Notes under the pieces: generated by a model
Databases searched by the model: none
Told to the model about the DNA's origin: nothing
Seen by the model: only the letters and a program-made list of their open reading frames with translations
In this document: positions 48,333 to 59,984 of the stretch, piece after piece
Position numbering within the stretch: position 1 is the first letter of the stretch
Layout: each line of letters starts with the position of its first letter
NCBI RefSeq assembly: GCF_018336815.1
Contig: NZ_CP050497.1
Span: 2,418,001-2,482,000, forward strand
Direction of reading: 5' to 3'
Length of the DNA stretch: 64,000 nucleotides
Source of the DNA: Treponema vincentii
GTDB lineage: Bacteria > Spirochaetota > Spirochaetia > Treponematales > Treponemataceae
Program-made: the position numbers and the translations under genes

Positions 48333-49430
48333 CTATTTAAAGATACCCCTCATTTCCAACGTTGAAAAATCACACGGCAGCGTTACCGGCAATCCGGTTT
48401 TTTGAGATTTATAAATAGCCAAGATAATCTCTAAAGCTTTTTTGCCTTTTTCGCCCGAAACGAGCGGTTCACGATTATGTTCGATTGCATCGACGACATC
48501 TCTAAAAAGAGCCGTATGTCCGAAACCGTACACCGTCGGCGGGTCTTTTTCATTAGGATTAAGGACATTTTCTTCCGTGTCCCCTACCTGTTCCGCATCG
48601 GCAAAACGCCATGTTTCCATCTTATTAACCGCAAGCCCGCCGATCACAACGGAACCTTCCGAACCGAATAAGCTCAATGTTTCATTGAGATTTTTCGGAT
48701 ACACATCGGCAGTTCCTTCTATTATGCCAACAGCACCGGAAGCAAATTCTACAATCGCACAACCGAAGTCCTCTGCATCAATCGGACGGATAAACCGGCG
48801 GGTTTGCGCCTGCACGCGGACAGCATCTTCCCCCATCATCCATTGCAAAAGATCAATACCGTGCGTACACTGGTTCATCAGAGTACCGCCGTCCTGCTCC
48901 CACGTACCGCGCCACTTTGCCTGTTCGTAGTAACCTTCATTTCGGTTCCAGCGCACTTGGATCATTCCGTGCAGCATTTTACCGAAACGGCCTTTTTGAT
49001 ATGCTTCACGTGCTTTTACCACCGGTGCATTAAAGCGATTCTGAAAGCACACTGCCAATGTTTTACCGTGTTGTTTTGCCGTATCAATCATCGCTTGTGC
49101 ATCAGCTGTAGAAAGCGCCATCGGCTTTTCGCAAATTACATGAGAGCCATTCTGCAAACAATGCACCGCAATATCCTTATGCTTACCGGATTCGGTCGCA
49201 ATCGTTACTATCTCCGGTTTACACGTCGCAAGCATTTCTTTATAGTCGGCAAATACTTTCACCATTGCATTCGGCAGTGCTTTAGCGTACTCAGCTTTTT
49301 TCTCTTCTGCACGCTCCTGCACGGGATCGCAAACAGCAACTAAATCAACCTTATCCTGCATCGCAACAAATGCTTCAATATGCTTAAAACTAATTCGGCC
49401 GCAGCCGATTAACGCAATCTTATATTTCAT
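48333..49430 (-). CDS. wbpB: UDP-N-acetyl-glucosaminuronate 3-dehydrogenase
   Basis: The 365-residue Gfo/Idh/MocA oxidoreductase begins MKYKIALIGCGRISFKHIEA and has the EKP motif (HVICEKPMALS) and GGTLMNQCTHGIDLLQWMMG. It is the second step toward UDP-ManNAc3NAcA. AAGGA lies 7 bases before ATG 49430. A remnant of an AAA/PD-(D/E)XK gene lies directly upstream. Confidence 0.9.
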   Translation of the reverse strand: MKYKIALIGCGRISFKHIEAFVAMQDKVDLVAVCDPVQERAEEKKAEYAKALPNAMVKVFADYKEMLATCKPEIVTIATESGKHKDIAVHCLQNGSHVICEKPMALSTADAQAMIDTAKQHGKTLAVCFQNRFNAPVVKAREAYQKGRFGKMLHGMIQVRWNRNEGYYEQAKWRGTWEQDGGTLMNQCTHGIDLLQWMMGEDAVRVQAQTRRFIRPIDAEDFGCAIVEFASGAVGIIEGTADVYPKNLNETLSLFGSEGSVVIGGLAVNKMETWRFADAEQVGDTEENVLNPNEKDPPTVYGFGHTALFRDVVDAIEHNREPLVSGEKGKKALEIILAIYKSQKTGLPVTLPCDFSTLEMRGIFK

Positions 49431-49455
49431 TTTATATCCTTCTCTTAATTTCACT

Positions 49456-49584
49456 CCAAAGCCACATACTTAAATTTGCTTAATTATTGATTAACTGATA
49501 CGCTTCTTGTGTTTTATCGATATACAGGTAATCTTCATTTCTAATTTGAGAAAACGTATGGATACCAACCGGTAGTTTTTTCAT
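49456..49584 (-). pseudogene. Deletion remnant of an AAA-ATPase-like/PD-(D/E)XK gene
   Basis: ATG 49584 encodes 34 residues: MKKLPVGIHTFSQI, then YLYIDKTQEAYQLINN and a stop. They are closely related to the first residues of the gene at 15901-17443. Directly after the stop, about 20 bases (AAGCAAATTTAAGTATG) match the very end of that gene (AAGCGAATTTAAGTATG). The middle of about 470 codons is missing. It is an internally deleted copy, not a random fragment. Confidence 0.82.
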
Positions 49585-49603
49585 GGAGATGTTACCTCAT
49601 TGC

Positions 49604-49816
49604 TCAAATATGCTCGCAATCGATATACTTACCCTTATAGGCATCTTTAAAAATATATTTTGGAGACAATCGTTCGAAAGTCAATCCATCACATTCCATT
49701 TTATCTTTAAGCGTCTTCCAAGCAAGACATTCAAGATTCATCCGAAAATTGCATTTGTAGAAATTGTCCTGCAGATAATCCAATCGCCTAACCGTAGTTT
49801 TTATGCTTACATCCAT
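49604..49816 (-). CDS. Hypothetical protein, 70 residues
   Basis: It is not recognised. The product starts MDVSIKTTVRRLDYLQDNFY, is basic with several Cys, and has no membrane helix. AAGGA at 7 bases from ATG 49816 supports translation. It lies between a gene remnant and a terminator-like hairpin and could itself be a leftover. Confidence 0.4.
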   Translation of the reverse strand: MDVSIKTTVRRLDYLQDNFYKCNFRMNLECLAWKTLKDKMECDGLTFERLSPKYIFKDAYKGKYIDCEHI

Positions 49817-49982
49817 AAAACATCCTTATATAAATTAAATCTTACAGCTATAAGCATAAAAAGCCAACAAGAATTAAAGTTTTTATAGGTATAGGCACAA
49901 AAACAGCAATAAATTTAAAATCTTTAAAGACACAACCATAAAATAGTATAATCTATTTATACAACGTGTAAATTAACCCCAA

Positions 49983-50014
49983 GCCCCTCAAAAATGAAGT
50001 TTTTAGGGGAGGCT
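49983..50014 (-). terminator. Terminator-like hairpin after the HEPN gene
   Basis: On the minus strand a CCCCT-AAAAA / TTTTT-GAGGGG stem with one bulge and a 5-base loop lies right after the HEPN stop codon (50017). The flanking 49817-49982 holds nothing else that I recognise. Confidence 0.55.
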
Positions 50015-50016
50015 AT

Positions 50017-50523
50017 TCATTTATTGGATAGCGGGCATTCCAAATCTTCCGTACCAAGCAGTTTTTCTGCCGTTACAGCAAGCTTCATGTATAGTGTCAT
50101 AAATTTATCCCATGAAGCATAGAGTGCATTAACCGCATTGACAATATCTTCCGGCCGCTCGGGGTATTCATGGGCAAAACTATTTCTCAACGAACGGAAA
50201 TACTGCCAGTCCTCAGCCGATGTTAAAATGTTAAATTTTTCAAGTTTATTGAGAATATCGATAAACGGATGCGCGGTTGTATCGCTTTCCAGCAAACTAT
50301 ATACAGCAGGGATTAACCGCAAACCAATGCAATCTTGCAACTTTGCAAACCGATAGAGGAATTGATCCAAAACAGCAGTTTGCTCATCGGATAATGCGTT
50401 CAGCCTCTCTTCTGTAATCGGAAAAAACGAATGCAAAGTTTGAAGCGCCACATCAATCCTGTGTATATGTTTTTTACATTCTTCCAGCGCAGAAGCGCAT
50501 TTTAGTTTTGCTATTTCGTCCAT
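50017..50523 (-). CDS. HEPN domain protein (HepT-like toxin)
   Basis: The 168-residue helical protein has the HEPN ribonuclease motif RX4H in LRNSFAHEYP. Its ATG overlaps the end of the MNT gene by 13 bases, so it is translationally coupled. Together they form a second HEPN/MNT pair, different in sequence from the pair at 45923-46651. The toxin is probably an RNase held in check by the MNT protein (known for the family). Confidence 0.82.
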   Translation of the reverse strand: MDEIAKLKCASALEECKKHIHRIDVALQTLHSFFPITEERLNALSDEQTAVLDQFLYRFAKLQDCIGLRLIPAVYSLLESDTTAHPFIDILNKLEKFNILTSAEDWQYFRSLRNSFAHEYPERPEDIVNAVNALYASWDKFMTLYMKLAVTAEKLLGTEDLECPLSNK

Positions 50524-50819
50524 AATACTACACCTTGCCGGTATGCATTCTGCACGATCAACCGCCCATCATCAGCGCCGGTTGTTGTAAGTAGATCAAT
50601 CCGTTGCTCACCGAGCTTCAATTGTAGAGCCGCAGCCGTCTGTAATTTTTCTTCAAAGGCTACAGCAGAAGTAAGCGGCGTTTGCACCAGTATATCGATA
50701 TCCCCGCCCCGCTTGCTATCATCAGCACGAGAACCGAATAGGATAATTTTTTCAGCTTGCGTAAAATGCCGACGAACGGAATCGATGATGATGCTTTTAG
50801 TTTCTTCAGACAGACGCAT
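50511..50819 (-). CDS. MNT-type nucleotidyltransferase (MntA-like)
   Basis: The 102-residue protein begins MRLSEETKSIIIDSVRRHF and has ILFGSRADDSKRGGDIDILV, the GSx10DxD nucleotidyltransferase motif. It is placed between a DUF4143 ATPase (upstream, 2 bases away) and the HEPN gene (overlap). ATG 50819 is preferred over an upstream GTG/ATG inside the ATPase gene. Confidence 0.83.
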   Translation of the reverse strand: MRLSEETKSIIIDSVRRHFTQAEKIILFGSRADDSKRGGDIDILVQTPLTSAVAFEEKLQTAAALQLKLGEQRIDLLTTTGADDGRLIVQNAYRQGVVLWTK

Positions 50820-50821
50820 TG

Positions 50822-52039
50822 TTACCCAAAGTAGTCCCACGCAGGCATGATAGTTATCCTTTTATCTTCTTTTACAAAAAGATCACGAGAATCCCGCGTA
50901 AGAATAAGTCCTTCCCGAACCTTAAAGAAATCCATAGCTTTCAGAAGTCCGTTTAACTCTCGTTCGGTGTTATCGAGGTTCAGCTCTAAGCATACCTGAA
51001 TGCACTGCGGTGCAAAAAGCGGATTAACGACAAAATCGCACTCGCACGCATCATCACTATAATAGTAGATTTGTTTATCGTCAAAAGTCCCGTACTTTCG
51101 GCGGAGTTCGTTAAACACAAAATTTTCTAAAATATGCCCCGAATTTTCGCTAAACGTAAGCCCTGCCGTCCGTATCAATCCGATATCGGTAAAATAAACT
51201 TTTTTTGGGGCAAGGCTCTGTGCTTTTTGCGACCATGCGAACTTAGGTACTAAACTCAACAAATATGCATTCTCAAAATATGAAAAATAATCAAGAATGG
51301 TCGTATGCGACTTTACTCCGGCGACTGTTTTCAGCTTACTGGGAGAAATCAGTGATGCCGCATTGGAAGCAAGATACACATACAGCCGTTGCAGCGATTT
51401 ATCATCACTGACATTGTAGCGCACTGCTATATCCCGATATAAGATGTCCTTTTGAAGCTGCATAACAACTTCGGAATTATTCAGCTTGAGATACTCGGGA
51501 AAACCGCCTGTTTGAAAATAGCTTTCAAACGATTGAATACCTTTTTGTGCATGCGCAAAGCGCAGATACTCGGAATAAGAAAACGGAAACAACTCTTTTA
51601 CGATATGCCGCCCGGTCAGTTTTGTTCCAAGTTCACGGCTTAAAAGGGAGGCATTAGAGCCTGTTAATACAACCTGAAAACCTTGATCCAGTTTTTGCCG
51701 CACGTACAATTCCCAATGCGCTGCGGCCTGTATTTCATCAAAAAAAATAAGACGACTGTTCGATTCCTCAATAACAGCATCCAGTATCGCATAGTCGGAA
51801 ACGGAGAATTCCAACAGCCGTAAATCATCAAAATTCAGATAAAAAAACGGCTTATTGAGCTTCTTTACAAACTGCTGTAACAGAGTGCTTTTCCCGCACC
51901 GCCGAACACCGCATACCACAAACGCATGGGTCGTTATATCGGGGATATCCGCTAATGCATCTCGATAGGTTCCGTCATCGGTTTTCCGCAGTTTTTCGAG
52001 TTGTGTAAGATATATTTTCTTTAATTCTGCCTGTAACAT
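50822..52039 (-). CDS. ATP-binding protein with DUF4143 domain
   Basis: The 405-residue protein has an AAA_14 domain with Walker A VVCGVRRCGKSTLLQQF and Walker B RLIFFDEIQAAAHWELY, and a C-terminal DUF4143 domain (KVYFTDIGLIRTAG, ENFVFNELRRKYG) with a PD-(D/E)XK-like core (DDACECDFVVNPLF). Its function is unknown; these proteins are abundant accessory genes in host-associated bacteria. It probably heads an operon with the MNT/HEPN pair. Confidence 0.85.
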   Translation of the reverse strand: MLQAELKKIYLTQLEKLRKTDDGTYRDALADIPDITTHAFVVCGVRRCGKSTLLQQFVKKLNKPFFYLNFDDLRLLEFSVSDYAILDAVIEESNSRLIFFDEIQAAAHWELYVRQKLDQGFQVVLTGSNASLLSRELGTKLTGRHIVKELFPFSYSEYLRFAHAQKGIQSFESYFQTGGFPEYLKLNNSEVVMQLQKDILYRDIAVRYNVSDDKSLQRLYVYLASNAASLISPSKLKTVAGVKSHTTILDYFSYFENAYLLSLVPKFAWSQKAQSLAPKKVYFTDIGLIRTAGLTFSENSGHILENFVFNELRRKYGTFDDKQIYYYSDDACECDFVVNPLFAPQCIQVCLELNLDNTERELNGLLKAMDFFKVREGLILTRDSRDLFVKEDKRITIMPAWDYFG

Positions 52040-52177
52040 TGTGAAGAAAATATATCAACAACTGCATGGTATGTCAATATCATCAACATATATATGCCAA
52101 TAACGTTAACATATCACTAAACACAATACGCCCCTTGTAAAGGGCTGCATTATCAATGGGGGTGCCTTAAAAGTTGT

Positions 52178-55157
<2,980 letters not shown>

Positions 55158-56459
55158 TTATTTAGTCCCCGGAATTAATTCCAAAATATTTTTTATTGAA
55201 AGACACATATCATTCACTTCTAAAGAACGTTCAGCTTCTAAAATAGTCTTTGCGACTTTATACATTGCAGGATACGATGCCCGCAACATGTGATTCGCAT
55301 AAATAATAACATTTGCTCCCCATGAAGCAAGCTCCGATTCGGTAAATTGATTATAGGTAGTGGGTACTAAAACGATCGGTACTTTTTTATATTCGCCTCT
55401 AAAGCGTTTACAGAATTCTTTAATATCTTCCCCTGTTTTCTCTTTACTGTGAATCATAACGCCATCGGCTCCGGCTTTTACATACGCAAAGGCACGTTCC
55501 AAAGCCTCATCCACAGAATGGCCTGCTATCAGAGATTCAAGGCGAGCAATAATCATAAAATCTTTGGTAACTTGTGCCTTTTTACCTTCCGCTATTTTAT
55601 GACAAAAATCTTCTACCGGCGCCAATTCCTGCTTAGCTTCCGTACCGAATAAGCTGTTTTTCTTCAAACCGACTTTATCTTCTATTATAATAGCGGAAAT
55701 ACCGTTCCGCTCCAAAGTTCGAACGGTGAATACAAAATGCTCAGGTTTGCCGCCCGTATCACCGTCATAAATAATCGGCTTTGTCGTACATTCCAGAATA
55801 TCCGTTAAACTTTGTAAACGAGTTGTAAGATCAACCGCTTCAATATCTGGCTTTCCCTTACTGGTAGAATCGGTGAGACTTGAAGACCACATTCCATCGT
55901 AACGATGAACACCATCTTCTTTTTGTACTTCAATATTTTCGATAATCAAGCCGGAGAGGCCGGAATGAGCTTCCATAATCCGCACAACCGGTTGTGCTTC
56001 GATAAGTCTCCGTAACGTTTTCATTCTAATTTCAGGCGTTGTCCCGATAGTATGCATATTAGCGGCAAGCGCCGTTGAATTAATTCCTTTCGTGTAAGGA
56101 ATTTCAATCACCTGACCGCCCCACTCGTTCATTACTTGAAAAACTTCATCTCTGATCTTGCTTAAGGGGCCGGCTTGCCAATCATCACCGTGAATAATAA
56201 AATCCGGTTTTAATTTTTTTAAATTCGGAACATACGACCAGTCTTCTTGCGGAATGACTTCGCTTACGCCTTTAATATTCTCTATAACCTGTTTTCGTTG
56301 TTCATACGTCAAATACGGTAATCTTTTATGCGAAACAATAGCGCTATCCGTCAACACCCCAATAATAAGGCGTCCGTATTTTGCACCTTCTGCAATAATA
56401 TTGATAATGCCGGGATGGATGATATCCCCGGTAATTCCCAAATATACTGTTTTTTCCAT
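55158..56459 (-). CDS. aepX: Phosphoenolpyruvate mutase with N-terminal cytidylyltransferase-like domain
   Basis: The 433-residue protein has an N-terminal nucleotidyltransferase-like domain (about 1-135; GITGDIIHPGIINIIAEG, HGDDW) and a PEP mutase/isocitrate-lyase barrel (about 140-433). The barrel has the EDKVGLKKNS mutase signature and YDGDTGG metal site. It forms the C-P bond of phosphonopyruvate. It is first in the aepX-aepY-pntC operon. No strong RBS is visible. The N-terminal domain is seen in other PEP mutases; its substrate is uncertain because PntC already provides CMP activation. Confidence 0.94.
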   Translation of the reverse strand: MEKTVYLGITGDIIHPGIINIIAEGAKYGRLIIGVLTDSAIVSHKRLPYLTYEQRKQVIENIKGVSEVIPQEDWSYVPNLKKLKPDFIIHGDDWQAGPLSKIRDEVFQVMNEWGGQVIEIPYTKGINSTALAANMHTIGTTPEIRMKTLRRLIEAQPVVRIMEAHSGLSGLIIENIEVQKEDGVHRYDGMWSSSLTDSTSKGKPDIEAVDLTTRLQSLTDILECTTKPIIYDGDTGGKPEHFVFTVRTLERNGISAIIIEDKVGLKKNSLFGTEAKQELAPVEDFCHKIAEGKKAQVTKDFMIIARLESLIAGHSVDEALERAFAYVKAGADGVMIHSKEKTGEDIKEFCKRFRGEYKKVPIVLVPTTYNQFTESELASWGANVIIYANHMLRASYPAMYKVAKTILEAERSLEVNDMCLSIKNILELIPGTK

Positions 56460-56561
56460 AGGTTACATTTCCCAAAAAACATCAAGCTTGTATCAAGCCT
56501 CATATTCGCCAATATCAATTAAATATTTTTAACACCGCACACAAAAATTCATAAAAACAGT

Positions 56562-56750
56562 CTATTTCTTAAAAGCATGTTCAAGAATATACATTTGCCC
56601 GCGCTTATAGATGGGATAATAATCTTCATACCAGTAGAGAGCGGTCATCGTATGCCTATGCAGCAAAACACTTTCCTTAGGCATCGCAAGGATAATTTCG
56701 GGTCTAGCATCAAAAAAGACCGTAAGTTTTTCTATAATTGCGGTATTCAT
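56562..56750 (-). CDS. Hypothetical protein, 62 residues
   Basis: It is not recognised. The product begins MNTAIIEKLTVFFDARPEII and has an aromatic middle (TALYWYEDYYPIYKRG). AAGG lies 6-7 bases before ATG 56750. The neighbours give no clue. Confidence 0.4.
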   Translation of the reverse strand: MNTAIIEKLTVFFDARPEIILAMPKESVLLHRHTMTALYWYEDYYPIYKRGQMYILEHAFKK

Positions 56751-56819
56751 TCGCGCCTTTTTCCTAAAAACAATATTCTCTAACGCATGAGCACAGGGGC
56801 ATTACATGAGCTACATGAA

Positions 56820-57212
56820 TCAAAACTCCAACCGATGTTTTAGCATCCCCAACCGTACAAGTGTTGCTAAGACAGCTCCGGTACAGTCGGCAAACCAGTC
56901 ATATACGGAAGCATCGCGCCCGGGAACAAAGATTTGATGGATTTCATCAGAGATACCGTAACAAGCAGTAAAAAGGCAAACAAGCGTGAAATATTTAAAC
57001 GGTTTTGCAAGCCATTTACCAGAAGCAAACCAATAGGAAAGCGTAAAAGCAAGACTCCCGAAAGCGCATGCATGCAAAAGCTTATCTAATCCATGAAAAG
57101 AAACGCTCTCCGGAATAGGCAGCTTTGACTGCGCAGAAAGGAGAAAGATTACAACGGCGATACACATTGACATACACCGCATAGTATATTCGATGATTTT
57201 TTTTGAAATCAT
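56820..57212 (-). CDS. VanZ family membrane protein
   Basis: The 130-residue protein has three to four helices and the VanZ signature HGLDKLLHACAFGSLAF and SDEIHQIFVPGRDASVYDW. The function of the family outside glycopeptide resistance is unknown. GGAGG 8 bases upstream marks ATG 57212 as the start; an earlier in-frame ATG at 57254 lacks an RBS. Confidence 0.85.
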   Translation of the reverse strand: MISKKIIEYTMRCMSMCIAVVIFLLSAQSKLPIPESVSFHGLDKLLHACAFGSLAFTLSYWFASGKWLAKPFKYFTLVCLFTACYGISDEIHQIFVPGRDASVYDWFADCTGAVLATLVRLGMLKHRLEF

Positions 57213-57495
57213 GTCCGACACCTCCGAAATAAGATGAGGACATACCTCACCCATTCACACAACTGCTTTGATTTTTAAACAGGCTGTATGCCAATCAATA
57301 AAAATGACCGCCGCTGCTTTCTGTGCCGCCGAAACAGGCTCCATTCCGCATAAGGCTGATAATCGTAAACTACGGCAATATACACCAAGTTTAAGCTAAA
57401 AGCAAGATACGCAAGCTATGGTTTTTCGGATATTCAAAGGTTTTCTAAACGTATCGCTTATGAAATAAAGGGACAAAGACATCGAGGGAGACTTC

Positions 57496-57882
57496 CTATT
57501 CTGCCTCGTCTTTTTTGACAATGCGTACCTTCCGCGCGGGTTTCGGTTTTGTACTTGAGTTGTGCTTATTGATGATTTTCTTTTTTTCTCCGCCGGCTGT
57601 CTCTGCAGAAATACTCCGCTGCTTTTTCTCTCGTTTTTCCTTGAGCTGCTCTTTCCGTTTTTTTTCGATAAATTCAAGGCTTTCGTTAAGCCCCTGCAAA
57701 AAGGTTTGCATTTCATCCTGAAATACGACAATTGCATGGCGGTCAAAACCGGCGCCGTCAGTGTTTTTGCTTTCGACAATCTGCAAAAAAACATCACCCA
57801 GCCGATTCTCTTTCACATTAAAAAAATATGTCCGGTTCTCTACCGGAATTTGAGTGGTAAATAATTCTCCTCGAATTCCCAT
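57496..57882 (-). CDS. PUR-domain nucleic acid-binding protein (BpuR-like)
   Basis: The 128-residue protein has a PUR domain (about 1-75): GIRGELFTTQIPVENRTYFF, NVKENRLGDVFLQIVESK, HAIVVFQDEMQTFLQGLNES. A lysine-rich tail follows (about 78-128; KPARKVRIVKKDEAE). Borrelia BpuR, the best known spirochaetal relative, binds DNA and RNA as a dimer and represses genes. The basic tail is longer than the bare PUR fold and may add nonspecific binding. Confidence 0.85.
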   Translation of the reverse strand: MGIRGELFTTQIPVENRTYFFNVKENRLGDVFLQIVESKNTDGAGFDRHAIVVFQDEMQTFLQGLNESLEFIEKKRKEQLKEKREKKQRSISAETAGGEKKKIINKHNSSTKPKPARKVRIVKKDEAE

Positions 57883-57897
57883 TCCGTTATCCTTCCC

Positions 57898-58014
57898 TTA
57901 AAAGCTACCGATAATTGCCGGAATGCATATAGCCAGTAAGACCATCAGCATTCCTTTACCGGCGCCGTAAAATTCGGCTACAGCTTTCTTAATTTTTTGC
58001 CGATACCGCCGCAT
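57898..58014 (-). CDS. Possible small membrane protein, 38 residues
   Basis: ATG 58014 opens a 38-codon frame with a basic N-terminus (MRRYRQKIKKAVAEFYGAGK) and one hydrophobic helix (MLMVLLAICIPAIIG). It overlaps the 3' end of the phosphohexomutase gene by 26 bases and stands before the BpuR-like gene. There is no clear RBS. The positive-inside charge pattern makes it credible, but it is unproven. Confidence 0.35.
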   Translation of the reverse strand: MRRYRQKIKKAVAEFYGAGKGMLMVLLAICIPAIIGSF

Positions 58015-59911
58015 CGGCTTTGCGTACCATATCTCCCTGCCACTGAACCAGATATTCTTCCGCTGCCTGATCATATCCTTTGATGTCTGCCATAATGCGG
58101 AATACCGGTTCGGTACCGGAACCGCGCATCCAGATAAAGGCAATCGGCATATAGCTTGCATTATAGAACTGCACTTTGAGGCCGCCCTTTGCGGAAACTC
58201 CAAAATCTCTGAGATTTTCCGTACAAACCGTTCCATTATACGCAAACACTTTACAGGCTGCTATACCGAACCGGTCTTTCAGCAGCTGTTTTTTATCCGC
58301 CCATTCCTGCATAAAAATCTTCTGATATGCCGATTTTAACGCAGTGTGGTCGGTTGTATGGATGTGCATCAGCGCCCGCGCTTCCTGCGTCGGGGTTGTC
58401 CAATAGCGGGGAAGCGTTGCAATAATATCCGCAAAGGTAAAGTCTTTCCGGTACTTTGCCGTTTGCCCCGACCGCTCGCACCAGATACGGAACGGGCAGG
58501 ATGCGCTCGGCGTATCTTTTATGAGCAAGAGCTTACTGATAGCAAAGAGCGTATTCAGCGGGTCACGCACGGCGGCGGGGTAGGTGATATTCCCCCCGTT
58601 GGAGCCTTCGCCGAGTATCCGTACTTTGTAACCGTACCGGCGTGCATCTTCCGCTCGGTTTACTACATTGGCTTCGCCTACCTCCGCATAAAACACTTCC
58701 GCATCCAAGGCTTTTGCGATTTCGTTAATGCGGAGCGATGTCGGCCCGTTGACGGTAACCGCGAGAGGCGCGCTGATGTTACCGCTGTAGTGCAGATAAC
58801 TCAGTTCCGCGATGACCGACAAAGCAAAGACTTCCTGCGCTTCAAGGATCAGCGCTTTTTGCTGTACCTCATCCCAGTAGATGATATTGCCGCGGTCTCC
58901 GTCGCAGTCGGGCATATAGCCGAACAACGTATTCTCCGCCTGTGCGGGATTGCTCCGGTGCAGTTCTTCGATCTTTGCAGCACAAGTTGCGAGGTTCCCC
59001 CCTTCGGGAATAATACCGTGGACGATATTTCCGGCCTGTTCCGCAATACCGACAAGCTGCATACCGAGCTTTTCAAAGAAAGCTCGGTCAACCGAAGCGG
59101 CGCGGGCGCTGCCGTTAAAGTCTGCAACCAGTGTAAACGGCTTCCCTGCTGCCGCAAGTTCGGTGCATTGAGCGCGGATGCCGTCAAAAAAACGCGCTTG
59201 TTCCGCGCTGTCTTTTGAATCGGCAATCACTTCCTGTAAAAAGTTTTGATAGGCTGCAAGCGCCGCTTGTTTATGCGCAGCCTCCGCCTCAAACACCATT
59301 TGTACCTGTGCCGGATTAGCCTGTTTGCGCAAGGCAGCCGCAGTATCTTGGTGTGCGGCGGCGCATTTTTGTGTGAATAAGGCTATCAGCCGCGTCGATT
59401 GACTTCCGTCCAGTACGCCCCCGGTATCCAACCCGAACTTAAAGCCGTTATGCCCGATGGGATTATGGCTTGCGGAAATATACATGAAAGCCGCCCCTGC
59501 AGCGCGCGCGTACGCCATAATCTCCGGCGCCGCTGCTATTCCAACCGATTGTACCGCTAAAGCCGCCGAACTTTTCACCGCGGAAGTAGCCGTAGCAACC
59601 GTTGCCATAGGCACATCCGAACCTGTTATCGCGGACGCAGCGGCAAACGCCGTTACAGCCTCTTTTAAAAGCGCTGCGCCGGTGGGACGGCTGTCGCGGG
59701 CTATGACTATCGTGCGGATTGCCGGAAACTCAGCTTGTAAGAATTCCGCAAATGATTGAGCGGCAAAGAAAACAATATCGCGGTCGGCGGCGGAAATTTC
59801 CGGCGCTCCGTCGTTTTCGCTTCCGGATTGAGCAAATACTTTGCGCCAGCCCGACGCCGATAGAATCATCTTTTCAAATGCATGCTGTAATTCAGGGTAT
59901 GCTGTATTCAT
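57989..59911 (-). CDS. Phosphoglucomutase/phosphomannomutase family protein
   Basis: The 640-residue alpha-D-phosphohexomutase has the active-site serine loop MYISASHNPIGHNGFKFG, the metal loop GYMPDCDGDRGN, the sugar-binding loop GEGSNGGN and the C-terminal phosphate loop RGSGTEPVFRIMAD. It interconverts hexose 1- and 6-phosphates and so feeds the sugar-nucleotide pathways of the glycan locus. It is longer than classical members (about 450-550), with alanine-rich insertions near residues 80-130 and 190-225. Confidence 0.9.
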   Translation of the reverse strand: MNTAYPELQHAFEKMILSASGWRKVFAQSGSENDGAPEISAADRDIVFFAAQSFAEFLQAEFPAIRTIVIARDSRPTGAALLKEAVTAFAAASAITGSDVPMATVATATSAVKSSAALAVQSVGIAAAPEIMAYARAAGAAFMYISASHNPIGHNGFKFGLDTGGVLDGSQSTRLIALFTQKCAAAHQDTAAALRKQANPAQVQMVFEAEAAHKQAALAAYQNFLQEVIADSKDSAEQARFFDGIRAQCTELAAAGKPFTLVADFNGSARAASVDRAFFEKLGMQLVGIAEQAGNIVHGIIPEGGNLATCAAKIEELHRSNPAQAENTLFGYMPDCDGDRGNIIYWDEVQQKALILEAQEVFALSVIAELSYLHYSGNISAPLAVTVNGPTSLRINEIAKALDAEVFYAEVGEANVVNRAEDARRYGYKVRILGEGSNGGNITYPAAVRDPLNTLFAISKLLLIKDTPSASCPFRIWCERSGQTAKYRKDFTFADIIATLPRYWTTPTQEARALMHIHTTDHTALKSAYQKIFMQEWADKKQLLKDRFGIAACKVFAYNGTVCTENLRDFGVSAKGGLKVQFYNASYMPIAFIWMRGSGTEPVFRIMADIKGYDQAAEEYLVQWQGDMVRKADAAVSAKN

Positions 59912-59944
59912 TGATATTCTCTCGTATCGAAATCGATTAACCGA

Positions 59945-59974
59945 AACCTCTAAAAACCACAGCTTTTAGAGGTT
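59945..59974. repeat. Dispersed hairpin copy 3 (perfect 11-bp stem)
   Basis: Arms AACCTCTAAAA and TTTTAGAGGTT enclose an 8-base loop. It lies in the short gap between the aminopeptidase stop (minus strand) and the phosphohexomutase start, where it could end aminopeptidase transcription. Same family as 1612, 28206 and 61621. Confidence 0.7.
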
Positions 59975-59984
59975 CCGCTTCGCT

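Noticed and set aside
58346-59218. Long open frame (290 codons) on the plus strand
   Set aside because: It lies entirely antisense to the phosphohexomutase gene, has no family-like motif and is explained by GC-rich codon bias on the other strand.
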